DNA from: Deltaproteobacteria bacterium
GTDB lineage: Bacteria; Desulfobacterota; DSM-4660; Desulfatiglandales; HGW-15
NCBI GenBank assembly: GCA_019308745.1
Contig: JAFDHO010000043.1
Coordinates: 1-46,405, forward strand
Direction: 5' to 3'
DNA length: 46,405 nt
Below the pieces are notes generated by a model, which was given only the letters and a program-made list of their open reading frames with translations, ran no database searches and had not been told where the DNA came from. The translations under genes and the position numbers were made by a program. Position 1 is the first letter of the stretch; every line of letters starts with the position of its first letter. Below, one piece after another: positions 41,618-46,405 of this stretch.

Positions 41618-42352
41618 ATGGCAATAAGTGAAAAGGTCAGGGAGAAAATAGATGATGCGAGTCAAGAACTGAAAGAGGCGATTGATAACCTGGCAAGGGA
41701 GGTCAATGAACTTACTGATAAGGTCAAGGAGAAACTCAAGGGGACCGGTGAGGATCTTAGGGAGAACGTTGAAGAACTCAAGAAGGAAGTGAAGGGGCTA
41801 TCCGAGAAAGCCAAGGATTTGATTCCAAGGCGAAGGAGGCGCGAAGGAGTCCCCATGGGGGCGGAGAGGTCTCCGGAGTTCTATCTCGACCCATGGGACC
41901 AGCCTTTCAGGGAGCTCAGGAGGGCTACGGATCGGTTGTACGAAGAGTTTATGAGATCCCGATGGCCTTGGCGCGAGTGGCCGAGTCCATGGAGGTCGCC
42001 TGGCTATGGCGTCCAGCTACACTGGCCCCATGTAGACATGACTGAGACGGAAGAAGCTGTTCGAATCCTTGCCGAGTTGCCGGGCGTTGACAGGGATGAT
42101 ATCGAAGTGAGCGTTTCAGAGGACCGGATCACGATTCGAGGAGAAAAGAAAGAACAGGAAGAAGAGACGGGAGGAGATTATTACCGGCTTGAACGTCGCT
42201 ACGGTTCTTTTCAGAGGACCTTTCCCCTGCCCTGCGAGGTTCAATCAGATAGAATCGAGGCATCTTTCAAAGACGGGTTACTCCGCATCACCCTGCCCAA
42301 GTCCGCCGGTGCCAGGGAAAGGATCAGGAGGATACCCATAAGCGGGGATTAG
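41618..42352 (+). CDS. Hsp20 family protein with long charged N-terminal helix
   Basis: A 244-residue Hsp20. Residues 1-70 form a charged heptad-like helix (EKVREKIDDASQELKEA, KVKEKLKGTGEDLREN) with the look of an amphipathic or apolipoprotein-like coiled coil. Then comes an RRRRR stretch and a tryptophan-rich segment (WPWREWPSPW, about 115-125). The alpha-crystallin domain covers about 135-235, with LAELPGVDRDDIEV and the strand FKDGLLRITLPK. The tail has IRRIPI, an IxI-type motif. The start ATG 41618 follows AAGGAGGTGAT, a perfect 16S match. The long first helix is unlike the usual short disordered arm. Confidence 0.9.
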   Translation: MAISEKVREKIDDASQELKEAIDNLAREVNELTDKVKEKLKGTGEDLRENVEELKKEVKGLSEKAKDLIPRRRRREGVPMGAERSPEFYLDPWDQPFRELRRATDRLYEEFMRSRWPWREWPSPWRSPGYGVQLHWPHVDMTETEEAVRILAELPGVDRDDIEVSVSEDRITIRGEKKEQEEETGGDYYRLERRYGSFQRTFPLPCEVQSDRIEASFKDGLLRITLPKSAGARERIRRIPISGD

Positions 42353-42377
42353 AAGAAAGGGACCTGTCCGGCCGCCC

Positions 42378-44087
42378 TCATCGGTTCAATCTGGTAAGGA
42401 GGCGTGAGAGGGGGAGGGTGTTGATCACGGACCGGGGCTCAATCCAACCTCGCCGTGCCGTAGCAACCCCGAACTTCATGAGTTCGAGCTGGGAGTCCGC
42501 GTGTGCGTCCGTGGAGATCGCGATGAGGACACCCTTATCCTGGGCCTTCCTGCAGTTCAGGTCAGATAGATCCAGCCTCTCGGGGTGGGCATTCAATTCT
42601 AAGACCTTTCCGTTTGCCTTGCAGGCATCAAGCACCTTATCCATGTCCACGGGGTAGGGCTCCCTCTTGCCGATCAGTCTGCCGGTCGGATGTGCAATGA
42701 TATGCACGACCGGGTTTTCGATGGCCCGGATAAGGCGCTTGGTCATCTCCCCTTCACTCAGTTTGAACTTGCTGTGGACCGCCGCCACTACTATGTCGAG
42801 ACTCCGGAGGTCGTCTTCGGCCAGGTCCAACTCACCGTTGGCCTTTATGTCGACCTCTATACCGGAGAGGACCCTGAAGTCCTTCAATTTCTTGTTCAGC
42901 CCCGATATCTCCCCTGCCTGTCTTGTTAACCTTTCCGGGGTCAGCCCCCTGGCAACACTGAGCCCCAGGGAATGGTCGCAGATGGCCAGGTATTCGTATC
43001 CCAGCTCCCTCGCAGCCACGGCCATCTCTTCGATGCTGTTGTTCCCATCCGTCCAGTTGCTATGGACATGAAGGTCTCCTTTGATGTCTTGAAGGGCCAC
43101 CAAATCGGGCAGCTTTCCCTCGAGGCCCGCTTCCACCTCACCCGCGTCTTCTCGCAATTCCGGAGGGATATAGGGCAGATCAACGGCATTGAAGATCTCC
43201 TCTTCCGTGCGGCCTGCTATCTGCCTTTCCTTTCTGAACACTCCGTATTCGTTGATCTTGAGCCCCTTTTTCATGCCAAGTGAACGGACCTTAATGTTGT
43301 GAGCCTTTGATCCCGTAAAGTAGTGGGAGGCGGCCCCATAGCTCTCGGGCGGCACGACCCTCAAATCCACCTGGAAGCCTTCTCCGGTGACTATGCTGGA
43401 CTTGGTCTTTCCCTTTGCGATGATCCTCTTTGCCTGGGGCAGGCTGACAAAGGCAGCCATAACCTTCTCGGGGGCGTTAGAGGAAGCGAGGATATCTACG
43501 TCCGCAATGGTCTCTTTCATTCTCCTCAATGATCCGGCAAGGGTGATCATCTCTATCTGTTTCACCTTCTTCATCTGTTCCAGTATTTCCTGGGCCCTTG
43601 GGTAGATGAATGCCAGGGGATACCTCTCCTTGTACCTCTGGACCTGCCGGATGCCCTGCAAGATGTTCGACTCGAGCTTCTGACCAAGGCCATGGAGGTG
43701 TCTCAGCCTTCCCTGCTCGGCCGCTCTCCTCAGTTCGTCCAGGTTGTTGATGCCCAGTTCATCATAAACCAGGCGAGCATGCCTGGGCCCCATACCCGGG
43801 ATGTCGAGAAACTCTGTCAAGGGAGCGTATTCTGACTTCTTGATGTCTTCGTAGTAGTCGAGTTTGCCGGTCTCGGTCAGCTCGATCAGTTTCTTGGCGA
43901 TTCCCTGGCCTATGCCCGGGAGTTCCGTTATCTTCGCCTTGTCCTCCAGTGAGGAAAGCTGGTAGGGCAGGCTCCCTATGACCTGGGATGCCTTGGAATA
44001 GGCCCTCACCTTGAAGGGGTTTTCGCCCTTGATGCTCAGGATCTTGGCGATATGGTCCAGTACCTTGGCAATTTCCTGGTTGGTCAT
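42378..44087 (-). CDS. polX: DNA polymerase/3'-5' exonuclease PolX
   Basis: Family X repair polymerase of 569 residues for gap filling in base excision repair. The N-terminus (TNQEIAKVLDHIAKILSIKG) is an 8-kDa-like domain, followed by helix-hairpin-helix segments (LPGIGQGIAKKL, IPGMGPRHARLV). The nucleotidyltransferase site has GSLRRMKETIADVDIL, and a PHP phosphoesterase domain from about residue 335 (GDLHVHSNWTDGNNS) provides exonuclease activity. ATG 44087 gives a standard length. The frame is open 58 codons upstream without similarity. It converges on the third Hsp20 gene after 25 bp. Confidence 0.94.
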   Translation of the reverse strand: MTNQEIAKVLDHIAKILSIKGENPFKVRAYSKASQVIGSLPYQLSSLEDKAKITELPGIGQGIAKKLIELTETGKLDYYEDIKKSEYAPLTEFLDIPGMGPRHARLVYDELGINNLDELRRAAEQGRLRHLHGLGQKLESNILQGIRQVQRYKERYPLAFIYPRAQEILEQMKKVKQIEMITLAGSLRRMKETIADVDILASSNAPEKVMAAFVSLPQAKRIIAKGKTKSSIVTGEGFQVDLRVVPPESYGAASHYFTGSKAHNIKVRSLGMKKGLKINEYGVFRKERQIAGRTEEEIFNAVDLPYIPPELREDAGEVEAGLEGKLPDLVALQDIKGDLHVHSNWTDGNNSIEEMAVAARELGYEYLAICDHSLGLSVARGLTPERLTRQAGEISGLNKKLKDFRVLSGIEVDIKANGELDLAEDDLRSLDIVVAAVHSKFKLSEGEMTKRLIRAIENPVVHIIAHPTGRLIGKREPYPVDMDKVLDACKANGKVLELNAHPERLDLSDLNCRKAQDKGVLIAISTDAHADSQLELMKFGVATARRGWIEPRSVINTLPLSRLLTRLNR

Positions 44088-44296
44088 GATGGAAGTGAGA
44101 TCATTGAGTTCATAAATTGAGATTTCTCCTCTCCATAATAAGTGTTCAACAGAGAATTTCAAGCAATAGCAAGGACCCCCCATTATCTTACGGTCAATCC
44201 CGGGTGTGAAGATGTCCCAGGGCCAAAAGAAGTTCAACGATACTACAATGTAGGCTAACATCTCAAGAAGTCAAGGACAGGTCGCTTTTTCACAGA

Positions 44297-44390
44297 CTGT
44301 TGCCCAAAGCACAATAATGATGGTGGGGCGCGATAGCTCCTTGATAGTTCCTGTTCGGGGGGCAAGCGCACAAAGGGATTTGGGCAACAG
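44297..44390 (+). mobile_element. MITE-like element, copy E, with perfect 12-bp terminal inverted repeats
   Basis: CTGTTGCCCAAA (44297-44308) and TTTGGGCAACAG (44379-44390) are perfect inverted ends of a 94-bp non-coding element. Its left part AAGCACAATAATGATGGTGG and right part GCACAAAGGGATTTG match copy D at 11752-11876, and it defines the borders of that family. No target duplication is evident. It lies between polX and the hybrid kinase gene. Confidence 0.7.
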
Positions 44391-44446
44391 CCCATTGAAA
44401 TGAAAGCGGCAGAGTCGGGGAGAAGGCACTGCGTTAGGTTGACGGC

Positions 44447-46405
44447 TTATTGGTCTAACACTTCGCGTATTTTCTTGACAAGGGTCTCCGGGGTGAAGGG
44501 TTTCTCCACCAGGAATACGTCCTTTTCAAGGACACCGTTATGAACGATGGTATTATCCGTATATCCGGACATGTAGATTACCTTTATGTCCGGCCGCGAG
44601 AGTTTCACCCTCTCGGCCAGATCGCTGCCTCCCATACCGGGCATGATCACGTCCGTGAGTAGCAGATCAATGCTTTCTGCGGATTCCTCTGCGATTCGCA
44701 GGGCCTCCTTGCTGTCTCCGACCTCAATAGTATCATATCCGTACTGCCGCAACATATTCCCCGCCACCTTCAGCAACATTGGGTCGTCTTCGACGATCAA
44801 TATGGTTTCGGAGCCTCTAAGCTCAGCCCTATCGAGGGACCCAAGCCTAGTGGTCGACGATCTTCCCTTGTCCCATTTGGGGAAATAGACCTTGAAGGTG
44901 GTACCCTTGCCGGGCTCGCTGTAAACCCATATGAAGCCGTTGTTTTGTTTGACTATCCCGTATACGGTCGCCAGGCCCAAGCCCGTTCCCTTGCCCATTT
45001 CCTTTGTCGTGAAAAAGGGCTCGAAGATCCTGGCCCTGGTCGCCTCATCCATGCCGACTCCCGTATCGCTTATGGCCAAAAGAACATGGGGACCAGGGGT
45101 GCCTTCCAGGCCATGGGAACGAAAATACTCCTCATCCAATTCGACGTTCTTTGCTTCAAAGATGAGCTTGCCCCCCTGAGGCATCGCGTCCCTGGCATTT
45201 ACCGCGAGGTTGATAATCACCTGTTCCAGTTGGGTGGGATCAATGTAAACATCCCACAAGTCGCGCTCAGTGGCGATGGAGAGTTCGACATCCTCTCTGA
45301 TGAGGCGCTTAAGCATTTTACCGAGTTCTGCGAGTACCTCATTAAGGTTTAATACTGCGGGGTGGATGACATCCTTCCTGCTGAACGTCAAGAGCTGCCG
45401 AGTCAGGGAAGAGGCCTTTGTCCCGGCTTCCTTTATGTCCCTTATTCCTTCGTACAGGGGAGTGCTGCGGTCTATCTCCATCAACAGGATATCCGCATTG
45501 CCCAGTATCGTGGTCAGCAGATTGTTAAAGTCATGGGCGATACCTCCTGCAAGAGTACCGATTGATTCCATCTTTTGAGCCATGGCGAGCTGGTCCTGGA
45601 GCCTTCTGGATTCCGTAATGTCTGTAAAGGACCCCCTCATCCCCACCACGCGATCTCCTTCATAGATCGGCTTGTTGGACGCCGTGATCCAACGGTAATC
45701 ACCTGATTTGGTCAAGATGCGGTAATCAACCGATTCGTATTTCCCGGAAAGGGCATCCTTGAAGTGGGATTTCAGGGCCTGCAAGTCCTCTTCATGAACG
45801 AGCTTGGAATAGTGTTTCCCGATAAGCTCCGAGGGTTTGAATCCGGTCACTGATTCCACCACAGGGCTGATATAGGTAAGCACCCCGCTTTGATCGGACA
45901 TATAAATGACATCCTTGATCTCTTCCACCATGAGACGGTATTTCTCCTCGGATTCCCTCAGTGAGTCCAGAGTCTTGTCCCGCATTTCGATGGCTTCCTT
46001 CAGGGAGGTCACCATGCCGGTGAAGACACGGGCCAGGCGAGCGATCTCGTCTCTCCCGTCAGCTATATCCCTGAGTTCTTCCGGAGAGAATAGCTCCTGT
46101 TGTTCTACCCTGGCAGCCACCGTGGTAAGGCGTTCTATAGGGTGGGTGATCCTACGCATGAAATAGGAAATGACCAGGAAGGCCAGAAGACAGGACCCCA
46201 GCACATAGTAGAAAGTCGTCGCGGCGATCCTGTTAATGGGCCCAAGTGTTTCCGCCTTGGACTGTTCCACCACAATGCCCCACCCGGACTGTTTGCCCAC
46301 CGGGGTGTATGTGGCTAACATTTCCTCTTGGCTGACAGGATCAACATACTGGGCCTGTCCCTCATATCCCTCGAGGACATGGCTCAGGTCAGGAGGCACT
46401 TTCAG
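44447..46405 (-). CDS. Hybrid sensor histidine kinase (HAMP-PAS-HisKA-HATPase-REC), 5' end outside window
   Basis: At least 652 codons are visible, open to the window edge, so the N-terminus is missing. In order: the end of an extracytoplasmic Cache-like sensor domain (EMLATYTPVGKQSGWGIVVEQ), a membrane helix (VLGSCLLAFLVISYF), HAMP, a PAS domain (YRLMVEEIKDVIYMSDQSG to GSFTDITESRR), and HisKA with phospho-histidine in GGIAHDFNN. HATPase follows with NLAVNARDAMP and GKGTGLGLATVYGIV. A C-terminal receiver domain has the phosphoacceptor in LLLTDVIMPGM and K in VEKPF. Signals pass internally to the receiver, and perhaps on to a phosphotransfer protein. The ligand and partner are unknown. Confidence 0.93.
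   Translation of the reverse strand: MKVPPDLSHVLEGYEGQAQYVDPVSQEEMLATYTPVGKQSGWGIVVEQSKAETLGPINRIAATTFYYVLGSCLLAFLVISYFMRRITHPIERLTTVAARVEQQELFSPEELRDIADGRDEIARLARVFTGMVTSLKEAIEMRDKTLDSLRESEEKYRLMVEEIKDVIYMSDQSGVLTYISPVVESVTGFKPSELIGKHYSKLVHEEDLQALKSHFKDALSGKYESVDYRILTKSGDYRWITASNKPIYEGDRVVGMRGSFTDITESRRLQDQLAMAQKMESIGTLAGGIAHDFNNLLTTILGNADILLMEIDRSTPLYEGIRDIKEAGTKASSLTRQLLTFSRKDVIHPAVLNLNEVLAELGKMLKRLIREDVELSIATERDLWDVYIDPTQLEQVIINLAVNARDAMPQGGKLIFEAKNVELDEEYFRSHGLEGTPGPHVLLAISDTGVGMDEATRARIFEPFFTTKEMGKGTGLGLATVYGIVKQNNGFIWVYSEPGKGTTFKVYFPKWDKGRSSTTRLGSLDRAELRGSETILIVEDDPMLLKVAGNMLRQYGYDTIEVGDSKEALRIAEESAESIDLLLTDVIMPGMGGSDLAERVKLSRPDIKVIYMSGYTDNTIVHNGVLEKDVFLVEKPFTPETLVKKIREVLDQ

Noticed and set aside
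1-46405. CRISPR arrays, rRNA and tRNA genes
   Set aside because: No regularly spaced direct repeats, no rRNA core sequences and no cloverleaf with a T-loop motif were found by eye. A tRNAscan-SE run could settle the tRNA question.

Overview
The window (46.4 kb, GC-rich) looks like chromosomal DNA of a deltaproteobacterium (Desulfobacterota, possibly Syntrophobacterales- or Desulfobacteraceae-like). This is inferred from protein family content and from style: NtrC-type sigma54 two-component genes, a CobA-HemD fusion, the era/rnc/radical SAM cluster, an NfeD-slipin operon, acyl-CoA genes, frequent GTG/TTG starts behind strong Shine-Dalgarno sequences, and many small dispersed repeats. No rRNA, tRNA, CRISPR array, integrase or complete transposase gene was seen.

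Layout, left to right. 1-2.8 kb: plus-strand operon of threonine synthase, a low-molecular-weight phosphatase and rlmH. 2.8-5.5 kb: minus-strand hbd-hisH-hisF and a single-domain response regulator, tightly coupled. 5.5-11.4 kb: a one-helix membrane protein of unknown function, an MBL-fold hydrolase, a DMT transporter, a nitroreductase and an unrecognised 398-residue protein. 11.5-14.7 kb: rnc, a radical SAM gene and era, with a repeat-bearing leader and a strong terminator. 14.9-17.8 kb: NtrC-type regulator and its histidine kinase. 17.9-20.9 kb: an uncharacterised radical SAM gene and a divergent purD-like gene facing each other across a MITE-like element. 21-26.6 kb: LysM/SPOR lipoprotein, coaBC, family-4 uracil-DNA glycosylase, NfeD protease, slipin and a small Rho_N protein. 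26.7-31.5 kb: a MITE with an 8-bp target duplication, then ispD, hemC, cobA-hemD and an alpha-methylacyl-CoA racemase-like gene. 31.6-33.4 kb: ihfA, an excisionase-like HTH gene, a foldable intergenic element and a TPR gene. 33.4-36.4 kb: a decayed zone with padR, modA, a truncated permease, and RND-exporter and outer-membrane-protein fragments fused by deletion. 36.5-40.2 kb: a DUF1614 protein, FtsH and a BON-domain protein. 40.3-42.4 kb: three tandem Hsp20 genes. 42.4 kb to the end: PolX and a hybrid histidine kinase cut by the window edge.

Most genes are core housekeeping: amino acid, purine, CoA, tetrapyrrole and isoprenoid synthesis, RNA processing and envelope quality control. FtsH, three Hsp20s, NfeD/slipin and the BON protein give the region a protein and membrane stress flavour. 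I did not find a clear undescribed multi-gene system. The points most worth a second look are the small mobile or structured elements (19264-19416, 26730-26961, 44297-44390 and relatives, 32672-32758), the divergent PurD with altered signature motifs, the Hsp20 paralogue with a long charged N-terminal helix, and the eroded 33.4-36.5 kb segment. All functions are read from sequence motifs by eye. No database search, folding program or alignment was run.
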